Shown in pieces: positions 8,057 to 16,972 of a stretch of DNA of 32,123 bases. The translations under genes and the position numbers were made by a program. This stretch comes from Alphaproteobacteria bacterium HGW-Alphaproteobacteria-11 (lineage in GTDB: Bacteria; Pseudomonadota; Alphaproteobacteria; Parvibaculales; Parvibaculaceae). Numbering within the stretch: position 1 is the first letter of the stretch; each line of letters begins with the position of its first letter. The notes under the pieces are model-generated. The model was not told the DNA's origin, searched no databases, and saw only the letters and a list, made by a program, of their open reading frames with translations. Location: positions 1 to 32,123 of the forward strand of contig PHEO01000007.1 in assembly GCA_002841195.1 (NCBI GenBank), in the 5' to 3' direction.

Positions 8057-9121
8057 ATGACGCCGGAACTCGGAACGATCGAAGGTTTCTACGGGCGGCC
8101 CTGGACGGTTGAAGAGCGAGCCGCGAACATCGCCTTTCTCGCGGGCCATGGATACGGGTTTTACCTCTACGCGCCGAAAGCCGACACGTTCCTGCGCCGC
8201 CGCTGGGCCGATCCGCACCCGAAGGATATGGCCGACGATCTCGCGCGCCTCGCCGCGCAATGCCGCAACGCGGGCGTCCGCTTCGGCGTCGGCCTGAGCC
8301 CCTACGAGCTTTATCTGAATTTCGACGCCGCCGCCCGCGAGGCGCTGACTGAAAAGCTCGCCTTCCTCGATGCGATCGGATGCGTCGACCTTGCGATCCT
8401 GTTCGACGACATGCGCGGCGACATCGAGGGTCTCGCCGACAAGCAGATCGAAATTGTCGACTGGATCGCCGCGCGCACCGGCGCGAGCCGCCTCATCACA
8501 TGCCCGAGCTACTACACCGACGACCCGATCCTCGATCGCGTCTTCGGCGCCCGTCCGCCCGGCTATCTCGAGGCGCTGGGTGCGCGCCTCGATCCCGCCG
8601 TCGAAATCATGTGGACGGGTCCGCGCGTCTGCTCGAAGGAACTTCCCGTGGATCACCTCGCGCGCACCGCCGAAACGCTGCGCCGCAAGCCCTTCATCTG
8701 GGACAATTATCCGGTCAATGACGGCCAGCGCATGTCGCCTTTCCTCCACCTGCGCGCCTTCACCGGCCGCGCGCGCGAGATCGGCGCCGAAATTTCGGCA
8801 CATGGCGTCAATCCGGCGTCGCAGGCGTGGCTCAGCCGCATTCCGATGCTGACGCTTGAAATGCTCTACCGCGATGCCGCCTATGATCCCGACAATGCAT
8901 TCCGCGCCGCCGCCGGGGAAATCTGCGGACCGGCGCTCGGGAAAACAATCGGCGAAGACCTCACGGCCTTTCAGGATCGCGGCCTGAATGAAATGACGGA
9001 CAAGGAAAAGGCGGCGCTGCATTCCCGCTACGCCGCCTTCGATCATCCCTGCGCCCGCGAAATCGCCCTCTGGCTCGACGGCCACTGGCGCATCACGGAC
9101 GAAATCGTCCAGACACAGTAG
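8057..9121 (+). CDS. Beta-N-acetylglucosaminidase (NAGidase / GH84-type) catalytic-domain protein
   Basis: ATG at 8057, just after preceding stop; 354 aa; LGTIEGFYGRPWT, YLYAPKADTFLRRRW, LAILFDDMRGDI (catalytic Asp pair), MWTGPRVCSKE, WDNYPVNDG. Confidence 0.88.
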   Translation: MTPELGTIEGFYGRPWTVEERAANIAFLAGHGYGFYLYAPKADTFLRRRWADPHPKDMADDLARLAAQCRNAGVRFGVGLSPYELYLNFDAAAREALTEKLAFLDAIGCVDLAILFDDMRGDIEGLADKQIEIVDWIAARTGASRLITCPSYYTDDPILDRVFGARPPGYLEALGARLDPAVEIMWTGPRVCSKELPVDHLARTAETLRRKPFIWDNYPVNDGQRMSPFLHLRAFTGRAREIGAEISAHGVNPASQAWLSRIPMLTLEMLYRDAAYDPDNAFRAAAGEICGPALGKTIGEDLTAFQDRGLNEMTDKEKAALHSRYAAFDHPCAREIALWLDGHWRITDEIVQTQ

Positions 9122-9931
9122 TCAACGCGCCGTCATGCCACCATCAATGACGAGCTCACTACCCGTCATGTATCGCGACTCGTCGGACGCGAGGAACACG
9201 ATCCCGGCCGCGATGTCGGCGGGCAGCCCCGCATAGCCGAGCGGCGCCGCAACCGCGATCGCATTCGGGTCGATGGAGTTGGCGCCCTCGGCGATCGGCA
9301 ACACGCTGGAGGCAAGCGCGCTGGTGCCGCCTGGCGTCATCTTCTGCCAGATCGCGGTGTCGATGATGCCGGGATGAACCGAGTTGACGCGCACATTCAT
9401 CTGCCCTTGCGCGCATTCGAGCGCCACGGCCTTGGTGAAAAGCCTGACCGCGCCCTTGGTTGCGCAATAGCCGGCAAGCCCCGGCGCGCCCTGAAGCCCC
9501 GCGACCGAAGAAATGTTGATGACCGAGCCGCCACCCGAGGCCGCAATCAGCGGAATGGCATGTTTGACGCCGAAGAACACGCCGTCGACATTGATCGCCT
9601 GCTGGCGCGTCCATTCCTCATGGGACATCTCGAAGATCGAGGCGCCGATGGCGATGCCGGCATTGTTGACGAGGACGTGCAGCCCGCCGAATTCGGATTT
9701 GGCGGCAGCGACAATCTCGGCCCAGCGCGCTTCGCTGGTGACGTCGTGCTTGTGGGCCGAGGCCGTGCCACCGGCCTTGCCGATCAGCGCCGCCGTCTCC
9801 TTCAAGCCCGCCTCGTCGACATCGGTGACGACGAGCTTCGCCCCCTCCGCCGCCAGAGCCAGCGCCGCGCCCCGGCCGATACCGCTCGCCGCGCCCGTTA
9901 CCAGCGCCACCTTGCCGCTTACCCGTCCCAT
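9122..9931 (-). CDS. SDR family oxidoreductase
   Basis: 269 aa; VALVTGAASGIGRGAALALA, VLVNNAGIAIG, NISSVAGLQ, YCATK. Confidence 0.93.
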   Translation of the reverse strand: MGRVSGKVALVTGAASGIGRGAALALAAEGAKLVVTDVDEAGLKETAALIGKAGGTASAHKHDVTSEARWAEIVAAAKSEFGGLHVLVNNAGIAIGASIFEMSHEEWTRQQAINVDGVFFGVKHAIPLIAASGGGSVINISSVAGLQGAPGLAGYCATKGAVRLFTKAVALECAQGQMNVRVNSVHPGIIDTAIWQKMTPGGTSALASSVLPIAEGANSIDPNAIAVAAPLGYAGLPADIAAGIVFLASDESRYMTGSELVIDGGMTAR

Positions 9932-9991
9932 GTTTCGTCTCCCGGTTTTGCTTGTTTTGGCCGATACTCTTTCAGCGTTTGGGTCAATGTT

Positions 9992-10009
9992 CTAGGGTAT
10001 CGCCCCTAG
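9992..10009. promoter_or_regulatory. Perfect inverted repeat CTAGGG-tatcgc-CCCTAG, candidate operator
   Basis: 6-bp arms in the divergent SDR/TetR intergenic region. Confidence 0.45.
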
Positions 10010-10039
10010 CGCCGCAACGGCCCACCCCACCCCCTGCTT

Positions 10040-10070
10040 GCAGAAAAATGTACTGTGGTCTATTTTCTGC
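10040..10070. promoter_or_regulatory. Inverted repeat GCAGAAAA-N15-TTTTCTGC overlapping a possible promoter (TTGCAG-N17-TATTTT)
   Basis: 8-bp perfect arms 29 bp upstream of the tetR ATG. Confidence 0.45.
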
Positions 10071-10098
10071 CGGGCAGCGCGATGTAGAAAGCTGGAGG

Positions 10099-10734
10099 AT
10101 GAAACCGTTGAAATCCGCCGAGATCGAAACGGAAGCGCCGCCCCGCCGCGCCGGCAAGAAGGAGCGGACGCGGCAGGAAATCTACCGGACGGCCATGCGC
10201 CTTTTCGGCGAGCACGGCTATGACGGCGTCACCATCGAGGACATTTGCGGCGGCGCCGGCATCGCCAAGGCGACGTTCTTTCTGCATTTCGCCAGCAAGG
10301 CCGCGCTGATCCACGCCTTCAACGACGAAATCACCGCCTCGCTGTCCGAAAAGCTGGCGACGCTGGACGGCACGGCCGAAGAGCAGCTCAACTTCCTTTC
10401 GTCCGTCTTCGAGGAAGCCTGGCAGAACAACGCCGCCGTCATGCGCAAGATGCTGAACGAATATCTCGACCAGCCGGCAGCGCATCTCGTGACGTCGCAA
10501 TTGAACGAAAGCGTCATCGACCTTGTGGCCGCGGTCTTGCGGCGCGGGCAGGCGCGCGGCGAATTCCGCCGGAACTTCACGCCGGAAGTCGGCGCCGCGG
10601 CCATCGTCGCGACATGGAGCGCGCTGACAGCCTGGTGGAGCGCCCATCCGGAAGCCGACACCTCGGCCTTCAACCGCGAATTTCTCGACATCGCGCTGAA
10701 CGGCTTCAAGGTCAAGGCGATCGCAAAAACATAG
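10099..10734 (+). CDS. TetR/AcrR family transcriptional regulator
   Basis: ATG 10099 with GGAGG upstream; RTRQEIYRTAMRLFGEHGYDGVTIEDICGGAGIAKATFFLHFASKAALIHAF HTH. Confidence 0.92.
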   Translation: MKPLKSAEIETEAPPRRAGKKERTRQEIYRTAMRLFGEHGYDGVTIEDICGGAGIAKATFFLHFASKAALIHAFNDEITASLSEKLATLDGTAEEQLNFLSSVFEEAWQNNAAVMRKMLNEYLDQPAAHLVTSQLNESVIDLVAAVLRRGQARGEFRRNFTPEVGAAAIVATWSALTAWWSAHPEADTSAFNREFLDIALNGFKVKAIAKT

Positions 10735-10772
10735 AAATCGACAACAGGGAAACTTCAGGAAAAGGAAATCCA

Positions 10773-11990
10773 ATGGCAGGCACAAAAATGCGCTTCGGCG
10801 CTTTCATCGCCCCCTTTCACCCCCTCGACGAAAATCCGACGCTGGCGATCGAGCGCGATATCGAACTCGTCCAGTGGATGGACAGGCTCGGCTACGACGA
10901 AGCCTGGATCGGCGAGCACCACTCGGCCGGCTACGAGCTGATCGCAAGCCCCGAGCTCTTCATCGCCACGCTTGCCGAACGCACGAAGCACATCCGTCTC
11001 GGCACGGGCGTCTCCTCGCTCCCCTATCACCATCCGCTGATGCTGGCCGACCGCATCAACCAGCTCGATCACATCACGCGTGGCCGCGTGATGTTCGGCG
11101 TCGGTCCGGGCGCGCTGCCCTCCGACGCGTTCATGATGGGCATCGAGGTCGCAAAGCAACGCGACATGATGGACGAAGCGCTGGACGTGCTGGTGCCGCT
11201 GTTGCGCGGCGAAACCGTGACGGCGAAGACGAGCTGGTTCGAACTCAACGAGGCGCGCCTGCAGATGACGCCTTACTCGCGCCCCGGCGTCGAGATCGCA
11301 GTCGCAAGCCAGGTTTCGCCGACCGGCGCCACCGCCGCCGGCAAGCATGGCGTCGGCTTGCTTTCGATCGGCGCAACATCGGCCGGCGGCTTCAACGCGC
11401 TCGCCACCAACTGGGCGATCTGCGAGGACACCGCGAAGGACAGCCGCACGACAATCGACCGCAATGCCTGGCGTCTCGTCGGCCCGGTTCACATCGCCGA
11501 GACGCGCGAAAAGGCGCGCGAGAATGTCCGCTTCGGTCTTGAAAAGTGGCTCTACTATTTCCGTGAAGTGGCGGCCCTGCCGCTGGCGCCGACCGACGGG
11601 TCGGATCCGGTGGATGCGCTCATCGCGTCCGGCATGGCCGTCATCGGCACGCCGGACGATGCGATCGCGCAGATCGAGCGATTGCAGAGCCAGTCGGGCG
11701 GCTTCGGCGCCTTCCTGCAAATGGCGCATAACTGGGCCGACTTCGACAACACGAAAAAGTCCTACGAACTGATGGCGCGCTATGTCTTCCCGAAGTTCCA
11801 GGATCTGAACGTCAACCGCGAAGCCTCGCTCGACTGGGCGCGTACCAACCGCCCGACCTTCATGGGCCAGGCGATGATGGCCGTCGGCAGCCGCGTCGCC
11901 CAGCACATCGAGAAGAAAGGCACCGAAAACATCCGCCCCGAAATCCTCGATGCCATGGGTCTCGGCAAAAAACCCGACGCCGCGCAGTAA
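10773..11990 (+). CDS. LLM-class flavin-dependent oxidoreductase (limonene 1,2-monooxygenase-like)
   Basis: ATG 10773; MAGTKMRFGAFIAPFHPLDENPTLAIERDIELVQWMDRLGYDEAWIGEHHSAGYELIASPELFIATLAERT, bacterial luciferase-like fold signature. Confidence 0.9.
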   Translation: MAGTKMRFGAFIAPFHPLDENPTLAIERDIELVQWMDRLGYDEAWIGEHHSAGYELIASPELFIATLAERTKHIRLGTGVSSLPYHHPLMLADRINQLDHITRGRVMFGVGPGALPSDAFMMGIEVAKQRDMMDEALDVLVPLLRGETVTAKTSWFELNEARLQMTPYSRPGVEIAVASQVSPTGATAAGKHGVGLLSIGATSAGGFNALATNWAICEDTAKDSRTTIDRNAWRLVGPVHIAETREKARENVRFGLEKWLYYFREVAALPLAPTDGSDPVDALIASGMAVIGTPDDAIAQIERLQSQSGGFGAFLQMAHNWADFDNTKKSYELMARYVFPKFQDLNVNREASLDWARTNRPTFMGQAMMAVGSRVAQHIEKKGTENIRPEILDAMGLGKKPDAAQ

Positions 11991-12009
11991 GCGAGCCACA
12001 CACAAAAGC

Positions 12010-12037
12010 AAAGGGCGGCTCGCAGGAGCCGCCCTTT
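12010..12037. terminator. Bidirectional rho-independent terminator
   Basis: AAAGGGCGGCTC-GCAG-GAGCCGCCCTTT, 12-bp perfect stem with 4-nt loop, between convergent LLM and acyl-CoA synthetase genes. Confidence 0.9.
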
Positions 12038-12056
12038 TCGTTTCCGGCGATGAAAT

Positions 12057-13859
12057 CTAGAGCCTGAGCTCGCCCGCGCAAATCTTGCCGTAAAGGCCCT
12101 GGTCGACCGGGACATATTTCTTCTGCACCGGACAGTTGAAGTAGACCGGGTCGGGCACAATGGAGGGATCGAAGCCTTCCTTCACCAGTTCGACCTTGCG
12201 GTGCTTGAACGTGCCGGTAATCTCGATTTCGGGCTGCAGCCGCACGAACACCGGCACCGCATAATCCGGCAGTTCCTTTTGCATCTGGTCGCGGAAATGG
12301 TCGAGATCGAGCGATCCGTTCTCCGCAACGATCGACGCCATGCCGGCGCGGCCATCGGCGCCGGGCACATGGACACCATAGACATTGGCTTCCTTGACGC
12401 CCGGAAACACCGAAATCGCCTCGGCCACTTCCGACGTCGCCACGTTCTCGCCCTTCCAGCGGAACGTGTCGCCGATGCGGTCGACGAAATAATAATAACC
12501 CCGCTTGTCCTGACGCAGCAGGTCGCCGGTGCGGAACCACGCGTCGCCCTTCTCGAAGACGTCGCGCAGGATTTTCTTCTCGGTTTCTTCCTTCTTGGCG
12601 TAACCATCGAAACGGCCGGTCGGCTGGTCGGGATCGTTGCTGATCCGCCCCAGCGCCTCCCCGGCCTCGCCCGGCTCGGCCGGGATGCAGAACCCGTCCG
12701 GCCCGCGCACCGGCTTCTCGTTTTCGATGTCGAACTTGACGATCTCGACATTGAATTTTTTCTTCGCCCATCCCGGCACGCGCCCGATGGCACCTTGCGT
12801 ACCGTCGAAATTCATCAGCGCCACATTGCCTTCGGTCGCGCCATAGAATTCCAGAATGTGCGGAATCTTGAAACGCTTCTGGAAGGCCGGCCAGATTTCG
12901 GGGCGCAACCCGTTGCCGATCACCATGCGTAGCTTGTGCTTGGTTTCCTTCGGATGATTGGGCGTGTTGAGCAGGTAGCGGCACAGTTCGCCGATATACT
13001 GGAACAGCGTCGCGCCGTATTTTTGCGTATCGTCCCAGAAATTCGTCGCCGAGAACTTCTGCCGGATGATGACCGAGCCGCCGACGGTCAATGTCGCGCC
13101 GACCGCACAGACCCCGCCCGCCGAGTGATAGAGCGGCAGCACAACATACATGCGGTCTTTTTCGTTGGCGTTCGCCCCAGCCGCGAAGGCCGCCATCATC
13201 GTCATCAACCGCACATGCGGGATGCGCGCCGCCTTCGGATTGCCCGTCGTGCCGCTGGTGTATATATAGAGCGCATCGTCTTCGGTCGTGAGGCCCGCGC
13301 GGAAATCGCCCGGCAGCGCATCGCCCGACTGCCGTTCCAGCGCCGCGTCGAGATTGTTGGCGCCCTGCACATTGCCGCCCGTCGCCCAGACCGCCATCGG
13401 CCGCTCAAGCTGATCGCTCGCCGTCGAATAATTCTCGGCAAGCTCGGCCCCGAGGATCAGGTGATTGGCGTTCGAGATGTTGAGACAATGGGCGAGCGGG
13501 CCTTTGGTGAGATTGGTGTTGATCAAGGCCGCCGTCGCGCCCGCCTTGACGATGCCGAGCCAGGCGACGAGATATTCCGGCCTGTTCTCCATCATCAGCG
13601 CAACCACATCGCCGCGCCCGAGGCCCTGCCCCTTGACCCAGCGCGCATAGCGGTTGGCCGCCTCGTTGTATTCGCGGTAGGTGATCTTCCGGTCTTCGAA
13701 ATAGATCGCGATATTGTTTGGCTTCGTCCGCGCCAGCTCCTCCGCCGTGTCGGCAAAGGTATGCGTCGTGTTCTCGCGAATTGCGGTCGCCTTTTTCAGC
13801 GTGCGGAGCGCCGCGCGCAGAAAGGTAATTTCGTTGCCGATCTGTTTGATCAGACCCAT
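12057..13859 (-). CDS. Long-chain acyl-CoA synthetase (FATP/very-long-chain type AMP-binding)
   Basis: 600 aa; LYIYTSGTTGNPKAARIPH, ILEFYGATEGNVALMNFDG, WFRTGDLLRQDKRGYYYFVDRIGDTFRWKGENVAT. Confidence 0.93.
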   Translation of the reverse strand: MGLIKQIGNEITFLRAALRTLKKATAIRENTTHTFADTAEELARTKPNNIAIYFEDRKITYREYNEAANRYARWVKGQGLGRGDVVALMMENRPEYLVAWLGIVKAGATAALINTNLTKGPLAHCLNISNANHLILGAELAENYSTASDQLERPMAVWATGGNVQGANNLDAALERQSGDALPGDFRAGLTTEDDALYIYTSGTTGNPKAARIPHVRLMTMMAAFAAGANANEKDRMYVVLPLYHSAGGVCAVGATLTVGGSVIIRQKFSATNFWDDTQKYGATLFQYIGELCRYLLNTPNHPKETKHKLRMVIGNGLRPEIWPAFQKRFKIPHILEFYGATEGNVALMNFDGTQGAIGRVPGWAKKKFNVEIVKFDIENEKPVRGPDGFCIPAEPGEAGEALGRISNDPDQPTGRFDGYAKKEETEKKILRDVFEKGDAWFRTGDLLRQDKRGYYYFVDRIGDTFRWKGENVATSEVAEAISVFPGVKEANVYGVHVPGADGRAGMASIVAENGSLDLDHFRDQMQKELPDYAVPVFVRLQPEIEITGTFKHRKVELVKEGFDPSIVPDPVYFNCPVQKKYVPVDQGLYGKICAGELRL

Positions 13860-14066
13860 CCCCGTATCCCTCCGGTGCTGATAAAAGCCGCGTTCTTCTC
13901 GTTTTCTCTTTTATGCCCGTGGCCCCGCGCAACCGTCAAGAAAAGCCGGAATTTTAGCGGTAAAATCGGCGTTAGCGCGGGCGGGCCGCTCGAAACGGGG
14001 TGACAGCGCGGCATCGCGCGGCCATCATCCGGCCGCCTGTCAAAGCCCTTCGGAGACGGACCCGGA

Positions 14067-14366
14067 ATGGAAGAAAGCCGCGAAGATGCAGGCGAAATCC
14101 TGCTCGATGTGATCGGTCAGCAATGCCCGCTGCCGGTGCTGCGCGCCCGCAAACGGCTGTTGCGGCTGGCGCCCGGCGTTCTTCTGCGCGTCTTCGCCAG
14201 CGATCCGGTGGCGCGCATCGACATGCCGCATTTTTGCGCCGAGGCCGGCCACGAGCTCGTCGAAATACGCGACCGCGGCACCTGGATCGAATTCCTGATC
14301 CGCCGCGGCGCGAATATCCATGAAGAAGATGCGGATTTGGCAGCCAAGCCGGTGCGCAGTCTCTAG
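14067..14366 (+). CDS. TusA-family sulfurtransferase-like protein
   Basis: 99 aa; LDVIGQQCPLPVLRARKRLLRLAPG...LRVFASDP, CPxP motif. Confidence 0.85.
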   Translation: MEESREDAGEILLDVIGQQCPLPVLRARKRLLRLAPGVLLRVFASDPVARIDMPHFCAEAGHELVEIRDRGTWIEFLIRRGANIHEEDADLAAKPVRSL

Positions 14367-14947
14367 GCGAAGAATTCGTCCGCCAGGATCGCGTAGAGAT
14401 ATTCGTCGCGCCATTCCCCCTGAATGAACCGGCTCTGGCGCAGGGCCCCCTCGCGGCGCATGCCGAGCCGCTCCATCACCCGCGCCGACGCCTTGTTGCG
14501 CTGGTCGCAGGTCGCATAGATGCGTTGCAGCCCGAGCTCGCGGAAGCCGGCCTCCATCAGCGCCTGTGCCGCCTCCGCCGCATAGCCCTGCCCCCAATAG
14601 TCCGGGTGCAGCGCATAGCCGAGATCCCCGGTACGGCGTTCCCAATCGGCGAATTTGAGCCCCACACCGCCGATCAGGCGCGGTTTCTTGCCGTCGCGCA
14701 ACACGATCGCGAGATCGAAATTGACGCGCGGCTTCAGCTTCTGGTCGTCGAGAAAGCCGCGCACCGTCTCCCGGCTCTGCGTCAGCGTGTTCGGTCCCCA
14801 GATCAGGTGCCGCGTCACCTCCTCAAGCGAGGCATAGGCATGAACCTCATCGAGATCGCGGGTGGTGAAATCGCGCAGCACGAGACGCGGCGTTCCGATC
14901 GGCAGCGACAGCGCCGGTGTTGCCGCCTTGCGGCCGCCGAGCCTCAC
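14363..14947 (-). CDS. GNAT family N-acetyltransferase (RimJ/RimL-like)
   Basis: 194 aa; TPRLVLRDFTTRDLDEVHAYASLEEVTRHLIWGP, GDLGYALHPDYWGQGYAAEA, NKASARVMERLGMRREG. Confidence 0.92.
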   Translation of the reverse strand: MRLGGRKAATPALSLPIGTPRLVLRDFTTRDLDEVHAYASLEEVTRHLIWGPNTLTQSRETVRGFLDDQKLKPRVNFDLAIVLRDGKKPRLIGGVGLKFADWERRTGDLGYALHPDYWGQGYAAEAAQALMEAGFRELGLQRIYATCDQRNKASARVMERLGMRREGALRQSRFIQGEWRDEYLYAILADEFFA

Positions 14948-15312
14948 CGGCTCCCCGCTTTGGCCAGCGCTTGCAATGCAGCTTTTTGCGGATCGCGAAA
15001 TCCGACCACGACATCGCCCTTCCCATGCTCGAACACCGGCCGCTTGATCAGCGCCGGATGCTCGGCCATCAGCTTCAGCGCCTCGGCCTCACCGACTTGC
15101 GCGGTCTTGCCTTTGGGCAACCCGCGCCAGGTCGTCCCCGCTTTGTTGAGGAGCTTCTCCCAGCCCGCCGCCTTTGCAAAACGCCGGATGTCGGCAAGCG
15201 CGATACCATCGGCGCGGACGTCATGGAAGCGATGGGGAGTGCCTTGTTCGTCGAGCCACTTCAGAGCCTTGCGGCAGGTGTCGCAATTCTTGAGCCCGTA
15301 AACGGTCAGCAC
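14944..15312 (-). CDS. ArsC/Spx-family (arsenate reductase-like) protein
   Basis: In-frame GTG at 15312 inside ORF 14944..15747; TVYGLKNCDTCRKALKWLDEQGTPHRFHDVRADG..., NKAGTTWRGLP, IKRPVFEHGKGDVVVGF. Overlaps the GNAT start by 4 bp. Confidence 0.85.
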   Translation of the reverse strand: MLTVYGLKNCDTCRKALKWLDEQGTPHRFHDVRADGIALADIRRFAKAAGWEKLLNKAGTTWRGLPKGKTAQVGEAEALKLMAEHPALIKRPVFEHGKGDVVVGFRDPQKAALQALAKAGSR

Positions 15313-15406
15313 CGTCCCCTCCCCGCCAGCTTGATCGTGGCAAGCATAGCCGGGACACGGCAAAGACCAAGCGGTCTTGCCGCGGAAACGGATAAAATCG
15401 GCTGAA

Positions 15407-16201
15407 TCAGGCCGCTTTCTTGAGCGCCTCACGCTCAATGAAGGCCCGTTCCCGCTCGGTCGTGATCGGCTCGACCGCGCGATAGGCCTCGGGCGACGCA
15501 ACATTGAGCAAGGCCCGCACTTCCTCAAGTGGCTTGTCGAGCAGCGCCTCCCAATCGGCCGCCGGCAACCAGGCGGCCCGCTTGCCGTGCCGGAAGCCTT
15601 CGCGAATGACCCGGCCGAGCTTGAGGTCCGGATTGCGCTTGTTGCTGAGACGCCAGCCCACCAGAACGATGAAACCGATGCCGCGATTGCGCGTCTGCGC
15701 GTAGCTGAAGGCGAGCAGGGCGAGTTCGCCGAGCCCGTCGCGGCCATAACCGGTCGTCACATGCCAGAGATCGTGGGCATCGCGCAGGCGGTCGCCGAAA
15801 ATGCGCTCGGCTTCGCTGCGTTCGTCGCGCAGCGGCACCTCGCGGCTCGCCTCGACCAGTCCGTCGGCCGTCAGGTTTTCTTCGGCCATGAATTCGTAAT
15901 AGGTGCGCCCCAGCGTGCCTTCCGGCAGCCGCGACAGACGCTCGCGATCGTTGAGCGTCGCGATGAGGTCGCGCTTCTCGGCGACGATCCGCTGCCCCAT
16001 CCCGGTGGCGATGAACCGCTTGAACTGGCGGTCGCGGACATTGCCGGACAAGGCGTCGATGATCTTGAAAACCTGGCCGGTATCTTCCTTGTCGGCGATC
16101 AGGGCGCGGATCGCCCGAATGGCTTTCAGGGGTTCGATACGCTTGCGCGTCCGCCTGGCAGGGGCGGAACCGTTGAATTCGGCTGGACTGGCTGTCGTCA
16201 T
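15407..16201 (-). CDS. coq4: COQ4 family ubiquinone biosynthesis protein
   Basis: 264 aa; RLRDAHDLWHVTTGYGRDGLGELALLAFSYAQTRNRG, COQ4 HDxxH-type motif. Confidence 0.88.
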   Translation of the reverse strand: MTTASPAEFNGSAPARRTRKRIEPLKAIRAIRALIADKEDTGQVFKIIDALSGNVRDRQFKRFIATGMGQRIVAEKRDLIATLNDRERLSRLPEGTLGRTYYEFMAEENLTADGLVEASREVPLRDERSEAERIFGDRLRDAHDLWHVTTGYGRDGLGELALLAFSYAQTRNRGIGFIVLVGWRLSNKRNPDLKLGRVIREGFRHGKRAAWLPAADWEALLDKPLEEVRALLNVASPEAYRAVEPITTERERAFIEREALKKAA

Positions 16202-16264
16202 CGCTCTAATCCCGTTGCTAGGATGAGGTATACATCTACGCCCGTTGCTGCTTTATGTACCAAA

Positions 16265-16284
16265 TACTGACATTGTTGTCAATA
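16265..16284. promoter_or_regulatory. Imperfect palindrome TACTGACA-TTGT-TGTCAATA, candidate TetR operator
   Basis: 7/8 matching arms between divergent coq4 and tetR; overlaps TTGACA on - strand and a TATAAT hexamer (16283-16288) on + strand. Confidence 0.5.
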
Positions 16285-16307
16285 TAATTTGTCTGAAGGA
16301 GTCCGGT

Positions 16308-16967
16308 TTGCCGAGCGCCGCCAAAACCGCCGTAAACCCCGCCAAACCAGCGGGGAAACGCATCCGCCGCACCGCCGAGGAGGCAAGGCGGCTCATTCTG
16401 GATGCCGCCGAGAAGCGCCTGGCGCAACAGGGGCCCGAAGGCCTTCGGCTGCAGGACATCGCCCGCGACATCGGCATCTCGCACCCGGCAATCCTTCATC
16501 ACTTCGAAAGCCGCGAGGGGCTGGTGCGGGCACTGATCGCGCGCGCCAACACGCAACTGCGCGACACCATGCTGACGGCGCTGGCCGGCGGCCACACGAA
16601 CTCGGATGCCTCCGACCATATCGGCCATGTCTTCGAAGCGCTGAGCGACCGCGGCACGGCGCGTCTCCTGTCGTGGCTGTTGCTGACCGGGCGCGCGAGC
16701 GAGAATTCGCCGACCCACAACATCATGGGCGAGATTGTGGAGGCGCTGCAGGCGCGCCGCGCGGAATATGCGGCGGAGAAAGGTCTGCCGGCACCCGACA
16801 AGGAAGACACATTGTTCATGGCCATGCTGACCGCCAACGCCGCCTTCGGCGAAGCGATCATCGGACGGCAACTCGCCGAAGCCGTCGGCCTCGATGCCGA
16901 CGGCATCAAGCGCTTCCGCAACTGGTTTGCGAAGCTCCTGAACGAACATTGGGACGGCAGGAATTGA
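16308..16967 (+). CDS. TetR/AcrR family transcriptional regulator
   Basis: TTG start at 16308 with AAGGAG at 16296-16301; ARRLILDAAEKRLAQQGPEGLRLQDIARDIGISHPAILHHFESREGLVRAL. ORF track start 16245 lies in the promoter region. Confidence 0.87.
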   Translation: MPSAAKTAVNPAKPAGKRIRRTAEEARRLILDAAEKRLAQQGPEGLRLQDIARDIGISHPAILHHFESREGLVRALIARANTQLRDTMLTALAGGHTNSDASDHIGHVFEALSDRGTARLLSWLLLTGRASENSPTHNIMGEIVEALQARRAEYAAEKGLPAPDKEDTLFMAMLTANAAFGEAIIGRQLAEAVGLDADGIKRFRNWFAKLLNEHWDGRN

Positions 16968-16972
16968 GCGCT

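Noticed and set aside
10755-12011. 418-aa - strand ORF antisense to the LLM oxidoreductase
   Set aside because: Shadow ORF, no motifs, and the real gene opposite is unambiguous.
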